The notes: generated by a model not told the origin, from the letters alone. A stretch of 64,000 nt of DNA from Paenibacillus taichungensis (GCF_003287275.1 NZ_QEVW01000008.1:310001-374000); one strand, 5' to 3'. Counted from the stretch's first letter, positions 11,216 to 20,359 are shown. Numbers and translations: made by a program.

Positions 11216-13135
11216 ATGGATAAACAACAATTGTCCAAGGATATTCTGAAGCTTGTTGGTGGCGAAGAGAACATCGATCAAGTCACACACTGTATGACAA
11301 GACTCCGGTTTAACCTGAATGACAACAAAAAAGCGGACAAAGCGACGCTGAAAAATACACCTGGCGTTATGGGCGTTATGGAGAATGGCGGACAGTTTCA
11401 GGTCATTATCGGGAACGATGTGCCTGTTGTGTATAATGCACTGGTAGGCAACATGTCCAAGTCCCCGAATGCAGACGCCGGATCAACCGGTGCTTCGACT
11501 GGGGAGAAGAAAAAGAGAAATCCAGTAAGTGCATTGTTCGACTTTATTTCGGGAATATTCACGCCGATTCTGCCAGCGATTACGGGTGCTGGTATGATCA
11601 AAGGGATCGTGGCAATCCTGGTAGCTGTAGGTTGGTTGTCTGAAACCAGTTCAACTTATATCATTTTGTCTGCTATCGGTGATGGCGCATTCTACTTCCT
11701 GCCGATCATTCTGGCGATCAGTGCCGCACGTAAGCTCGGTAGCAATATGTATATTGCAGCAGCGCTGGCAGCGGGGATTATGCATCCGACGATTACAGCC
11801 TTGCTTGCCAATGGTGACACCACATTTGTAGGCATTAAGGTTATAGCAGCAACCTATTCTTCTACGGTTATTCCGATTATTCTCGCAATCTGGATTGCTT
11901 CCTATGTAGAGAGAGCGGTTGATCGTGTTACACATGCTTCGCTTAAGCTTCTGATTGTTCCAACGGTTACCCTGTTAATTATGGTTCCTCTGACCTTGAT
12001 GACAGTTGGACCATTGGGTACAGTGCTTGGTAATGGTTTGTCAGGTGGTATTTCCTGGTTGTTCGACAATATGTCAATATTCGCAAGTATCCTGATTGGT
12101 GGTACGATGTCACTTCTGATCATTACGGGTATGCACTATGCACTGTTGCCGATCATTGTTGGTTCGATGACATCACTTGGTTACGATTTTATTATTCCAC
12201 TGATGTTTGCAGCTAACCTGGCACAAGGTGGTGCAGCATTCGGTGTTGGTCTTAGATCGAAAAATGGTAAAACTAAATCGCTTGCTTATTCCACAGGTCT
12301 TACGGCTATTATGGGGATTACGGAACCAGCAATGTACGGGATCAATATGAAGTTCAAAAAACCATTTATTGCAGCCCTGATTGGTGGAGCGGTTGCAGGT
12401 GGATTCATGGGGATCGTCAATGTTAAAGCTTACGTACTAACAGGTCTAGTGGGTCTGCCAAGTATTGCAGCATTTATCAGTCCGGCAATTAGCACGCTGC
12501 TTTACGCTCTGGCTGGTGGTTTGATTGCCATCGTAGCGGCAGCAATACTGACATATATCCTTGGTTTCCAAGAAGACGATGCTCCACAATCGGCTGAAGC
12601 TGCACCAGTTGCTGAGCCTACAACACCAGCAGCAACGACTTCTGCTTCCGCAGTAACTGCTGTTGAAGAACCTAAAGCACTGGATCAAGATGTATTTAGC
12701 CCAATTACTGGTGAAGTTAAATCATTGAGTGAAGTTCCGGACCCTGCATTCTCGGAAGAGATTATGGGTAAAGGTTTTGCCATCCAGCCGTCGGAAGGCC
12801 GTGTGGTTTCTCCAATTAACGGTACAGTATTCTCGTTGTCGAAGAGTGGACATGCCATTGGTCTCGTTAGTGATGACGGCGCTGAAATGCTCATTCACAT
12901 CGGGATTGATACCGTGAAACTGAAAGGTCAATTCTTCTCTCCTAAAGTTCAAGCCGGAGCGAAGGTTGCCGTTGGTGATGTGCTGATGGAATTCGACCGG
13001 GAAGAAATCGAAAAAGCCGGTTACACAACGATTACGCCGGTCATCATTACGAACATGCATCAATATAATTCAATTGAGTCTGCCGGACGTACAACGATTA
13101 AGGAAAAAGAATTGTTATTTACGGCAAAAGCTTAA
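11216..13135 (+). CDS. bglP: PTS beta-glucoside transporter subunit EIIBCA
   Basis: Membrane permease that imports and phosphorylates beta-glucosides, 639 aa, domain order IIB-IIC-IIA. IIB spans about 1-90 with phospho-cysteine 26 in VTHCMTRLRF. IIC spans about 105-455 with many membrane helices (ALFDFISGIFTPILPAITGAG). An Ala/Pro/Thr-rich linker (455-495) leads to a glucose-type IIA domain with its active histidine near 561 in MLIHIGIDTVKL. AAAGGAG precedes the ATG. It supplies the substrates of the two GH1 enzymes and should act as the negative sensor of LicT. Followed by a strong terminator. Confidence 0.95.
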   Translation: MDKQQLSKDILKLVGGEENIDQVTHCMTRLRFNLNDNKKADKATLKNTPGVMGVMENGGQFQVIIGNDVPVVYNALVGNMSKSPNADAGSTGASTGEKKKRNPVSALFDFISGIFTPILPAITGAGMIKGIVAILVAVGWLSETSSTYIILSAIGDGAFYFLPIILAISAARKLGSNMYIAAALAAGIMHPTITALLANGDTTFVGIKVIAATYSSTVIPIILAIWIASYVERAVDRVTHASLKLLIVPTVTLLIMVPLTLMTVGPLGTVLGNGLSGGISWLFDNMSIFASILIGGTMSLLIITGMHYALLPIIVGSMTSLGYDFIIPLMFAANLAQGGAAFGVGLRSKNGKTKSLAYSTGLTAIMGITEPAMYGINMKFKKPFIAALIGGAVAGGFMGIVNVKAYVLTGLVGLPSIAAFISPAISTLLYALAGGLIAIVAAAILTYILGFQEDDAPQSAEAAPVAEPTTPAATTSASAVTAVEEPKALDQDVFSPITGEVKSLSEVPDPAFSEEIMGKGFAIQPSEGRVVSPINGTVFSLSKSGHAIGLVSDDGAEMLIHIGIDTVKLKGQFFSPKVQAGAKVAVGDVLMEFDREEIEKAGYTTITPVIITNMHQYNSIESAGRTTIKEKELLFTAKA

Positions 13136-13143
13136 CGAACATC

Positions 13144-13192
13144 AAAAAGCAGCAGTCTTACCGGATGGATTCCGGCAAGGCTGCTGCTTTTT
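13144..13192. terminator. Terminator after bglP (bidirectional)
   Basis: AAAAAGCAGCAG with CTT and CCGG pairs with CCGG, AAG and CTGCTGCTTTTT. It separates the bgl operon from the convergent LysR gene. Confidence 0.85.
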
Positions 13193-13235
13193 AGTATATA
13201 TAGCGATATTCTTTATGGCTGATATCTACTGGAGG

Positions 13236-14129
13236 CTAAACCGAGCGAGAAGGCAGCAGCTCCTGAACCAATTGCACAAAGTGCTGCGCGGGCTTGGAAA
13301 GATGCCGATTGCGATGCCACACTAGCGCAGAATCTACAGCGGATTGCGCATCTAGAATACGATAGACATGAAACAGATGCTCATGATATAGCTGCAGAAC
13401 CGTATGGGGCACGATGGAGCTTGCAAAGCCAAGTCGTACAAGCTCCAGCAACATGTTAATATCCGAGCATTCGCCCGCAATGGAAGGATTCACGTGATGC
13501 TCACGGAATTTCTGCAAGATCAGTTCGAACATCCCGAGTCCTTCTGTACTGGGAAGCAAGAGAGGGATATCGGCAAGCTTTTGAAAATAAATCCCGCTCT
13601 CATCCGCTGACCCCAGCGGTGCAGAGGAAATATAGAAGAGAGCTTCCTGTGGTAGATGCAGCACTTCATATTGCTCGGTTTTGACAGGCATTCGCACACA
13701 GGCAAGCTCGATTTTGCCTTCACCCAAGAGCTGGCAGAGCTGAGCAGATTCATTTTGCTGAATTTTATAGGTCACCTGGGGATGTGTTGTCCGAAACTGC
13801 TGGAGTGCCTGCGGGATCAAACGATCTGAAATGGTATTAATGCCAAGCGACAGTTTGCCCCGAATGCCATACCTGAAGCTCTGCATCTCCATGACGGCTT
13901 CTTCCATGTATTTGGTCATCGTAACCGCATAATCATAGAAGCTTCGACCTGCCTGTGTCAGCTCCATGCTACGTCCTTTGCGTTCAAACAAAGCCACGCC
14001 GAGTTCGTCTTCCATCAACTTGAGCTGCTGGCTTAAAGGAGGCTGAGCCATGTGTAATCTGCGCGCTGCCGCCGTGATCTGTCTCTCCTCGGCAATCGCG
14101 ATGAAATAGCGACATTGTTTGATATCCAC
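13236..14129 (-). CDS. LysR-family transcriptional regulator
   Basis: A 297-aa DNA-binding regulator. The N-terminal winged HTH has the classic pattern FIAIAEERQITAAARRLHMAQPPLSQQLKLMEDELGVALFER; the C-terminal part is a LysR substrate-binding domain. I set the start at GTG 14129, which has AAGGAG 7 bp upstream and gives the normal N-terminus (VDIKQCRYF); the longer frame adds atypical residues. It is divergent from the ankyrin/NCS2 permease operon, the common arrangement for a LysR protein controlling its neighbour. The 12-bp palindrome at 14209-14220 in the shared region is a candidate site. Ligand unknown; a purine or pyrimidine would fit the permease. Confidence 0.88.
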   Translation of the reverse strand: MDIKQCRYFIAIAEERQITAAARRLHMAQPPLSQQLKLMEDELGVALFERKGRSMELTQAGRSFYDYAVTMTKYMEEAVMEMQSFRYGIRGKLSLGINTISDRLIPQALQQFRTTHPQVTYKIQQNESAQLCQLLGEGKIELACVRMPVKTEQYEVLHLPQEALFYISSAPLGSADESGIYFQKLADIPLLLPSTEGLGMFELILQKFREHHVNPSIAGECSDINMLLELVRLGFASSIVPHTVLQLYHEHLFHVYRILDAQSAVDSALVWHRNRHLSKPAQHFVQLVQELLPSRSV

Positions 14130-14208
14130 GTGTGTTCTCCTTATTTGAAGCGATATGATTTTCATATGGGAAACCAACAAAACATGTATTTTTAATATAC
14201 TATTATCC

Positions 14209-14220
14209 TATGTTAACATA
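14209..14220. promoter_or_regulatory. Palindrome TATGTTAACATA between lysR and the ankyrin/permease operon
   Basis: A perfect 12-bp palindrome in the divergent intergenic region, in AT-rich sequence with -10-like elements nearby. It could be the LysR binding site; there is no direct evidence. Confidence 0.35.
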
Positions 14221-14313
14221 CATAAGGTTTAAACACTTCAAATCACACATGTAGATTATGATGTATTGAATATATGCCGTGAGGATGACGACGAATTGGA
14301 GGGTGAAGGTGCG

Positions 14314-14898
14314 ATGCTGAAAACAATACATGCAGCTGCTGAAGCTGGACAAACGGATGATGTGCTGCGGTTTATCGCACAAGGAACCAGAGTGAATGAC
14401 CGGGATGTACGAGGACGGACACCTCTGATGGCTGCGGTACATGGCAACAAACCGGAGACGGCAAGCACACTTATTGAAGCGGGAGCCGATGTGAACATCC
14501 AGGATCAACGACTGGACAACATGCTGCTGTATGCCAGTGCGGAAGGTTTGCGTAAAATGGTCGAACTGGCGATAAAAGCAGGTGCCGATACCCGGCTTAC
14601 GAATAGGTTTGGAGGCACAGCTCTGATTCCTGCTTCAGATCGAGGTCATGTCGATATTGTGGAAATCCTTCTGAAATGCACGGATGTGGATGTGAACCAT
14701 ATCAACAATCTGGGCTGGACAGCTTTGCTGGAAGCGGTCATTCTGGGGGATGGTGGCACTCGTCATCAGCAGATCGTAGCATTGCTTTTGCAACATGGTG
14801 CGGATCGCCTCATTACAGACCGGGACGGCATTACTGCACTTGCGCATGCCCGGAGGCATCATTATAAGGAAATGGAGCGAATGTTAACTCAATCATGA
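14314..14898 (+). CDS. Ankyrin-repeat protein
   Basis: A 194-aa cytoplasmic protein built of about five ankyrin repeats; visible units include GRTPLMAAVHGNKPETASTL, GADVNIQDQ and GADTRLTNRFGGTALIPAS, GHVDIVEILL, GADRLITDRDGITALAHAR. No enzyme domain is present, so it should mediate protein contacts. ATG 14314 has GGAGGG about 10 bp upstream; a TTG at 14266 has none. Its stop overlaps the permease start by 4 bp (ATGA), which implies translational coupling and suggests that the two products act together or in fixed ratio. Confidence 0.85.
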   Translation: MLKTIHAAAEAGQTDDVLRFIAQGTRVNDRDVRGRTPLMAAVHGNKPETASTLIEAGADVNIQDQRLDNMLLYASAEGLRKMVELAIKAGADTRLTNRFGGTALIPASDRGHVDIVEILLKCTDVDVNHINNLGWTALLEAVILGDGGTRHQQIVALLLQHGADRLITDRDGITALAHARRHHYKEMERMLTQS

Positions 14899-16241
14899 AC
14901 AGACATCAAGAGCAATCTTTGCAAAATCATATAAAGGGTGCGTCATCGCTTGCATTGGCAGGCATTCAGTGGTTCTTCTTTCTGTTTACCAACACTGTTG
15001 TGGTGCCGTTATCCATCGGACATAATTTTCAGCTTTCACCGGAGGCTATTGCTGCGTCGATGCAGCATGCCTTTTTGCTTACTGGGGCTGTGTGTATATT
15101 ACAGGCTTTCTTTGGACACCGTTATGCCGTGATGGATGGTCCCTCGGGATTATGGTGGGGGCTGACACTGAGCTTAACGGCCTCGGCTTCATCGGCAGGT
15201 ATGAGTTTGGAACGCATCGGGGGAGGATTGGCTGCGGGTTTTCTGTTAGCGGGTCTGACAATGATGATCCTTGGCGGACTTGGAGCGGCGCATGTACTTC
15301 AGAAGCTGTTCACACCAATGGTCAAGAGTGCGATGTTATTCCTGATGACGATTCAGTTGACCATGAATTTCTTCAAAGGCATGATTGGATATACCGAGTT
15401 CGGCAATTTTAACCTGCCTGTAGCGGCGTTGTCCGTTGCCATTGCATTTCTTGTGGCTTTGATCCAGCTTAAAGGAAAAGGCAAGCTTGGTAACTACTCC
15501 ATCCTGATTGGCATTGTGACGGGATGGATTGCCTATAGTTTTGTATTCCCTGGACAGCATGCAGGAGCATCAGGTCATCAGGATTTAAACCTGTTTTCCT
15601 GGTTTCCGTGGGGGACGCCGAAGTGGGAGCCAGGTATTGTCATCACAGCTTTTTTTGTTGGGCTGGTAAATATGACAAATTCCATCACCACGTTAAGCTC
15701 CGTCGAAAAAATATATGGAGTACACACGTCCAGCCAACAATATAAACGATCGTACATGCTCACGGGATTGTTCACCATGTTATCTGCATGTGTAGGTGTG
15801 CTGCCGTTCGGATTATTTGCCTCTTCGATTGGTTTTCTGGAGAGCACCCGTATTCTGAAACGGGCTGCGTTTGTTGTTGGAGCAGGCATGTTATGTATAT
15901 TGGGGCTGACGCCTTCTGTGACAGCCTTTTTCGCACAAATCCCTCCCAGTGTAGGGAGTGCTGTGCTATTTGTAGCCTATCTGCAAATGTTTGGTACAGC
16001 CCTAAGAACACTTGAAGGTACCACTTTTAATTCCAAAACAATATATCGTGTGGCACTGCCAGTTCTTACAGGTGTTGCTGTAATGAATATCCCTGCTGAA
16101 GCCTTTCAGGCTCTGCCCATGTATCTCATTCCGATCATTAGCAATGGGCTGGTCATTGGGGTTGTGGTGTCACTTTTGCTCGAGACCACAGTGGATTGGT
16201 CCAAGATGGACAATACTACGACTGCGACCAAGGCGGCCTGA
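14895..16241 (+). CDS. NCS2-family uracil/xanthine permease
   Basis: Integral membrane nucleobase transporter of 448 aa with about 12-14 hydrophobic helices. The N-terminal GIQWFFFLFTNTVVVPLSIG and the segment FFVGLVNMTNSITTLSSVE fit the NCS2 nucleobase:cation symporter family; overall it resembles the YwdJ-type branch. The substrate (uracil, xanthine or other) is not resolved. Translationally coupled to the ankyrin gene and probably controlled by the divergent LysR protein. No purine riboswitch is seen upstream. Confidence 0.85.
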   Translation: MNRHQEQSLQNHIKGASSLALAGIQWFFFLFTNTVVVPLSIGHNFQLSPEAIAASMQHAFLLTGAVCILQAFFGHRYAVMDGPSGLWWGLTLSLTASASSAGMSLERIGGGLAAGFLLAGLTMMILGGLGAAHVLQKLFTPMVKSAMLFLMTIQLTMNFFKGMIGYTEFGNFNLPVAALSVAIAFLVALIQLKGKGKLGNYSILIGIVTGWIAYSFVFPGQHAGASGHQDLNLFSWFPWGTPKWEPGIVITAFFVGLVNMTNSITTLSSVEKIYGVHTSSQQYKRSYMLTGLFTMLSACVGVLPFGLFASSIGFLESTRILKRAAFVVGAGMLCILGLTPSVTAFFAQIPPSVGSAVLFVAYLQMFGTALRTLEGTTFNSKTIYRVALPVLTGVAVMNIPAEAFQALPMYLIPIISNGLVIGVVVSLLLETTVDWSKMDNTTTATKAA

Positions 16242-16255
16242 ATATCTAAAATATT

Positions 16256-16288
16256 GAAACAGTCCGGTTTACCGGGCTGTTTTTTTTG
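16256..16288 (+). terminator. Terminator after the NCS2 permease
   Basis: AACAG-CCGG pairs with CCGG-CTGTT and runs into eight T residues. Confidence 0.8.
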
Positions 16289-16308
16289 TTAGGTTGGTGC
16301 TTCCCAGG

Positions 16309-16686
16309 TTACTTCACCATAATTTTGCCTTGCCCCGCAAGCATCCTCATTTCTCTGGATAAACGCTCATGATTGCCTTGCTGGATCTCCAGCTGTACGC
16401 CGTAGTGCCATCGGTTATTCTCTTCTTTGCCCCAGCGTAGCGTTCCTTCCAAATACAAGGGGTCTTCAAAAAGCAGCAAGTTCATGCCGATTCGGATGTT
16501 ATTGGACTCCACATGCAGATTTAACGGGAAAGAAAGCTGACAGCCGGATCGGCTGATATCGCATAATTCCGCTTGAATGGGTTTAAGTGGTGCAGAGGCG
16601 CCGTTAATGCTGAGTATAAAAATTTCGAACGTTATCGGTTCTTTTAAAGTATAGCGAAAAGGTTCTCTTCTAAGGTTGATAGCCAT
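16309..16686 (-). CDS. PilZ-domain protein (c-di-GMP binding candidate)
   Basis: A single-domain protein of about 125 aa. It has the two PilZ signatures in order: an RxxxR motif near the N-terminus (in RREPFR) and DxSxxG (DISRSG) about 40 residues later, followed by beta strands ending in WHYGVQLE. By family knowledge these residues bind cyclic di-GMP. The start is ATG 16686 with GTGGAGG 5 bp upstream; a GTG at 16698 overlaps that site. The gene is alone on its strand. It could respond to c-di-GMP made by diguanylate cyclases such as the GGDEF protein near 40 kb, but no link is shown here. Confidence 0.8.
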   Translation of the reverse strand: MAINLRREPFRYTLKEPITFEIFILSINGASAPLKPIQAELCDISRSGCQLSFPLNLHVESNNIRIGMNLLLFEDPLYLEGTLRWGKEENNRWHYGVQLEIQQGNHERLSREMRMLAGQGKIMVK

Positions 16687-16937
16687 GGTTTCCTCCACAA
16701 AATCAAAAAAAGTCAGTTATCATTATATCGTCATTTTTGCTAAAAAAATGAAGAGATTAAGCTTGTTTGCTAATACCTTCAATTTTCTACAGGTGCAGAA
16801 GGATCACGGATAGCCCTGAGGTTCCTTTAACCCTAGTGTACGGCTTGATATAATGGTTGGATATGGTTCGGATTTCTCACCTGGATCAGTTGGGAAAGGA
16901 ACGGGTGTTTATTTTGAATAAGGAAGTGAGATATAGA

Positions 16938-17387
16938 ATGAACGGGAAATTTCAGGTATTCACGGATACGGCAGCATTGTGCCTGTATGATCTGGCGGCG
17001 CTAAAACATCGTGTTGAAGATACACCGGACTGGTGGTCTATTGCAGAGGATGAACTGAACGAGGTAAATGCAGGCAACTGTTTGTTTCTGAATCTGGGTG
17101 AAGATGGACAGTATGAGGTGACATGGAGTCTGGATGATGCGGGGAAGGAACTGGAGAATGCACAGGTATACCATCTACGTGTCCCTTCCGGTAACGTGTA
17201 TCTGGGAGCTGCCGATGATGTAAGTGGGGGCGAGCTAGAACCCGATGAGTCTTGCGGCGGTGTGTTTCTCCAGATGCAGCCCGGAAATTATGCGTGCGCG
17301 ATATCGAGGGACAACAACCAAATATGGATTACCATCAAACCCAGTCTGCAAAGCGAAAATAGTTTGAATGACTTGATCCGTATCTGA
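16938..17387 (+). CDS. Small acidic protein, possibly DUF6386-like (immunity-type neighbourhood)
   Basis: A soluble acidic protein of about 149 aa with the pattern FTDTAALCLYDLAALKHR, then DWWSIAEDELNEVNAGN. This resembles the family I know as DUF6386, but I am not certain. No signal peptide or membrane segment. I start at ATG 16938, which has AAGGAAGTGAG upstream; the frame is open back to a TTG at 16857 and an ATG at 16863. A TATAAT at 16849-16854 lies right before those upstream starts, so it would drive either a short leader to 16938 or a leaderless message from 16863. It leads a run of three small genes that includes a SUKH immunity-type gene. Confidence 0.6.
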   Translation: MNGKFQVFTDTAALCLYDLAALKHRVEDTPDWWSIAEDELNEVNAGNCLFLNLGEDGQYEVTWSLDDAGKELENAQVYHLRVPSGNVYLGAADDVSGGELEPDESCGGVFLQMQPGNYACAISRDNNQIWITIKPSLQSENSLNDLIRI

Positions 17388-17425
17388 CGTTATAGGTACG
17401 ACGCGATGGAAGGAGGACTACAGAC

Positions 17426-18049
17426 ATGCACAATCCCCAGTTGGAACGTATACAGGAAAAGTTGAACAAACTCCAGACTCTGGACCCGGAGCGGAATCTG
17501 TTTGGGGCAGAGAATCATCAATATGAGATGGCTCCGGTATGGACATTGGACGAAATTAAAGCTTTTGAACAGAAATGGAAGATAGAGCTACCCGAAGAGT
17601 ATCAAGCTTTTTTGCTTGTGATTGGAAGTGGTGGTGCAGGTCCTTATTATGGGCTGGAAAAGCCGGAGAACGGCATATATTTGGTTATGGATTATGATGA
17701 TGAGTTGAATGCAATTTCTGAGCCGTTTCCACATGTGGAATCCTGGAATTGGGATGTTGACTGGTACGACGACAGCAAAGAAGAGGACGAGTGGGCAGCG
17801 CTTGAACATGAGTATTATGATCCGAAATGGTCGGCAGGGATGCTGCGAATCAGCGATTTTGGCTGCGGCGTGTCGCTTAATCTGATTGTGAAGGGATTGT
17901 CCTACGGAGAGATCTGGACCGATGATCGTGCGAACAGTAATGGAATTTATCCGGATCATTATATGGGCAACACGGAGCGGCTGGGTTTTCTCGACTGGTA
18001 TGAATTGTGGCTGGACCGCTCGATCAATGAATTGAATGAGCAAGAGTAG
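17426..18049 (+). CDS. SMI1/KNR4 (SUKH) family protein
   Basis: A 207-aa soluble protein with the SUKH signature WTLDEIKAFEQKWKIELPEEYQAFLLVIGSGGAGPYYGLEKPE and the later strand pattern GMLRISDFGCGVSLNLIVKG, GEIWTDDR. SUKH proteins often serve as immunity proteins against contact-dependent or polymorphic toxins, though many are orphans. AAGGAGG precedes the ATG. No toxin gene is present beside it, so it may be an orphan immunity protein or serve another function. Same direction and close spacing with both neighbours. Confidence 0.85.
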   Translation: MHNPQLERIQEKLNKLQTLDPERNLFGAENHQYEMAPVWTLDEIKAFEQKWKIELPEEYQAFLLVIGSGGAGPYYGLEKPENGIYLVMDYDDELNAISEPFPHVESWNWDVDWYDDSKEEDEWAALEHEYYDPKWSAGMLRISDFGCGVSLNLIVKGLSYGEIWTDDRANSNGIYPDHYMGNTERLGFLDWYELWLDRSINELNEQE

Positions 18050-18087
18050 TAGCCTTTAGCTAACTTTTAGATTAAAGGAGGTACCAT

Positions 18088-18414
18088 GTGGGCTGGGAAT
18101 ATGGCATCAGAACAACAAATCCTGTCATTTTACCTCGGATCGTGAAGCGACTGGCGGATTCCTTAACTTTCTCTGACTTGTATAAGCTGGAGCATTATGA
18201 AGATGGGTTTGCGTTAATTCAGGAGGGTTCATCCTGGCCTGAAGCTCTACAAGTCTCGATTGAAGTGGCATCGGAAATGAATAAGATTGTAGAGGGAGAG
18301 TTATACATATATTGTCTGTTTCATGTAGGAGGTGAATTCGCGGCAAACTGGCTGAAACAGATGGAAGAGGCTACGAATCAGGATGACAATGAGCTGGAAT
18401 GGTTTGAACTTTAA
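18088..18414 (+). CDS. Hypothetical small protein following the SUKH gene
   Basis: A 108-aa soluble protein starting at GTG 18088 (MGWEYGIRTTNP). AAAGGAGG (18074-18081) is perfectly placed for it. An overlapping ATG at 18086 is in another frame and stops after about 20 codons, so the GTG start is firm. I do not recognise the family. Its size, acidity, aromatic residues and position after the SUKH gene fit the small accessory proteins of immunity clusters, but this is inference. A weak hairpin terminator follows. Confidence 0.65.
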   Translation: MGWEYGIRTTNPVILPRIVKRLADSLTFSDLYKLEHYEDGFALIQEGSSWPEALQVSIEVASEMNKIVEGELYIYCLFHVGGEFAANWLKQMEEATNQDDNELEWFEL

Positions 18415-18436
18415 ATAATGATGCTGAAATCAATAC

Positions 18437-18472
18437 AAGAGCTTCCTCCTCAGAATTAGGCGGGGCTTTTTT
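18437..18472 (+). terminator. Weak terminator after the immunity-like cluster
   Basis: AAGAGCTTCCTCC pairs with GGCGGGGCTTTTTT using several G-U pairs and one mismatch, ending in T6. Confidence 0.5.
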
Positions 18473-18554
18473 GTGATGGAAAATAAATAAAAAACGGTTT
18501 GGCTTGTTCATCCGTCTTAAACCACAGAAAGAGAGAGAAGGAGGGGATTGCGGG

Positions 18555-19103
18555 GTGGAAACCAAAGCCGAGATGAAGAAGATGCTGTTTGTGCAGAGCG
18601 AAGACGAGACGGCATTTGTCCAATCCATCATGGAGCATCAGGACACGCTGATCTCCATAGCCTACAGTTACCTGCGTAATCGTCACGATGCGCTCGAAGC
18701 GGTGCAGGAGATGACATGCCGGGCCTGGATCAAGCGTCGCTCTCTGAAAAATGAGAAGGCATTCAAATCATGGATTATTCGTATTTTGATCTACGTGTGC
18801 ATTGATGAACAAAGACGTCGCAAACGGGCCACACCACTGCCTAGCGAAGGGTTGGAAGAGGCGATATCCGAGTCTGGCAGTGCAGAATGCAGCGACAACA
18901 GACTTGCGATGTGGTCCATGCTTGAGAAAATCAAACCCAAATACCGCCATGTTTTACTGCTGAAATACTATAATGACATGACGTCGATTGAGATTGCCTC
19001 CATTCTCGGCAAACCGGAGGGCACCATCAAGACCTGGCAGCATAAAGGGTTGGAATTGTTACGGAAACAGATGAAGAACAGGGGGGATTGGCATGACAAC
19101 TAG
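18555..19103 (+). CDS. ECF (group 4) RNA polymerase sigma factor
   Basis: A 182-aa alternative sigma factor. Region 2 is visible as YSYLRNRHDALEAVQEMTCRAWI and FKSWIIRILIYVCIDEQRRRKR; region 4 as KYRHVLLLKYYNDMTSIEIASILGKPEGTIKTWQHKGLELLRK. The start is GTG 18555, with AAGGAGG (18538-18544) 10 bp upstream. It overlaps the next gene by 11 bp, the usual arrangement for a sigma/anti-sigma pair. The target regulon is unknown; an autoregulated promoter would be expected in 18473-18540 but I could not identify it. Confidence 0.88.
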   Translation: METKAEMKKMLFVQSEDETAFVQSIMEHQDTLISIAYSYLRNRHDALEAVQEMTCRAWIKRRSLKNEKAFKSWIIRILIYVCIDEQRRRKRATPLPSEGLEEAISESGSAECSDNRLAMWSMLEKIKPKYRHVLLLKYYNDMTSIEIASILGKPEGTIKTWQHKGLELLRKQMKNRGDWHDN

Positions 19104-20232
19104 TCCGGAGGAACAGGCACTTTTCGCAGATGCTTCCGAGGTTAAGCTGGAGAGACAGCAATTGAATCCGGCGGACACGGCCTTTGCCATTCAGCGAGGT
19201 CTGGCAAAGGCAAGAACTCGGCGAATGAAAGGTCATGTGCAATTAAAGTGGATTACGGCGGTGCTCGTAACAGCTCTGGCAGCAGGTTGGCTGCTAATGG
19301 GTACACTTGGTCCTACACCACAACAGGCAATGTACAGCCCGCCCGCACAGAATTGGGGAGTTCTTGAACCTTTTCGGGAGTTGGCAGGAAAAGATGTAGA
19401 CGGCAACACAATTATATCGGCAATTAACAATGGTTATGTGCAGCTCGTGAATCGTTCTGTGAAATCAGGAATATATCAGTTAACCATCAATGCAGTGATG
19501 GCGGATGCAAACAAAATGATCGTATTGTACACAGCCCAGACGGATGCTTCCCAGGAGATATATTCGGTTCCCAAAACGAGTATGGTCAATGGCATGACGA
19601 ACCAATCGCTTGGCAATGGCGGTATAAGCAGCCTGTATAGCTCCAATGGAAAGTATACACTTTATGGACGTAGCACCGTTGAAATGGATGAGAATACACC
19701 GCTTCCTGGACAAGTGAAGTTCAATTTTCGCATTTCATCTGTAGTTCCTGTTCTGCTGACTGACGCGAATAAGGTTAAAAAAGATACCAAATACCAATTT
19801 TCGAAACCGATGGAAGTGAGCTTCGATCTGGACCCTAAATTTTCGGTGCCTAAGACCGAGAAGATCAAACTTAATCAGTTATTTACGATTGGGGGTCATG
19901 AGGTATTGTTATCTGAAGCAGAGGTATCGCCACTTGTGACACGGGTAAGATTTATCTATGAACCTAATCAAAATATTGATTATAAAACCAAACTCTCCGT
20001 CAGTGATGTGGTTAATCCTACCGAGATTGTATCCACCACCAAGAACGGGCAGAAAACCAAGTTGTCCAGTGTGTCAGGTAATGGGACGGATGACGGGATG
20101 ATCTATTCCTTCAGTAGTAATCTGCTGGATGACCCACAATCTCTGGTATTACAACTTCGCGGTGAACCGGGCAAAGTTTACGATGATTTGCAGGAAGCGG
20201 AGAAACATAAGCTGGAACTGAAAATCAAATAG
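19093..20232 (+). CDS. Membrane anti-sigma factor, DUF4179-type
   Basis: A 379-aa protein with a short cytoplasmic N-terminus (about 50 residues), one membrane helix near 52-70 (WITAVLVTALAAGWLLMG) and a large extracytoplasmic domain of about 305 residues. Overlap with the sigma gene and this topology identify it as the cognate anti-sigma factor; the layout matches DUF4179 proteins. No zinc HxxxCxxC motif is seen in the N-terminus. The outer domain presumably senses envelope stress; the signal is not known. Confidence 0.8.
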   Translation: MTTSPEEQALFADASEVKLERQQLNPADTAFAIQRGLAKARTRRMKGHVQLKWITAVLVTALAAGWLLMGTLGPTPQQAMYSPPAQNWGVLEPFRELAGKDVDGNTIISAINNGYVQLVNRSVKSGIYQLTINAVMADANKMIVLYTAQTDASQEIYSVPKTSMVNGMTNQSLGNGGISSLYSSNGKYTLYGRSTVEMDENTPLPGQVKFNFRISSVVPVLLTDANKVKKDTKYQFSKPMEVSFDLDPKFSVPKTEKIKLNQLFTIGGHEVLLSEAEVSPLVTRVRFIYEPNQNIDYKTKLSVSDVVNPTEIVSTTKNGQKTKLSSVSGNGTDDGMIYSFSSNLLDDPQSLVLQLRGEPGKVYDDLQEAEKHKLELKIK

Positions 20233-20359
20233 GATTCAGAGGAAGGACGATATAAAGTCATGGTTTTTGCAGATGACTTTGTATCGTCTATTCATTTTTC
20301 TTATACGGGGACTGCTGTTGCAAAAAAATAAAAATAATGGTTGAATTGCATTTTTTGTA

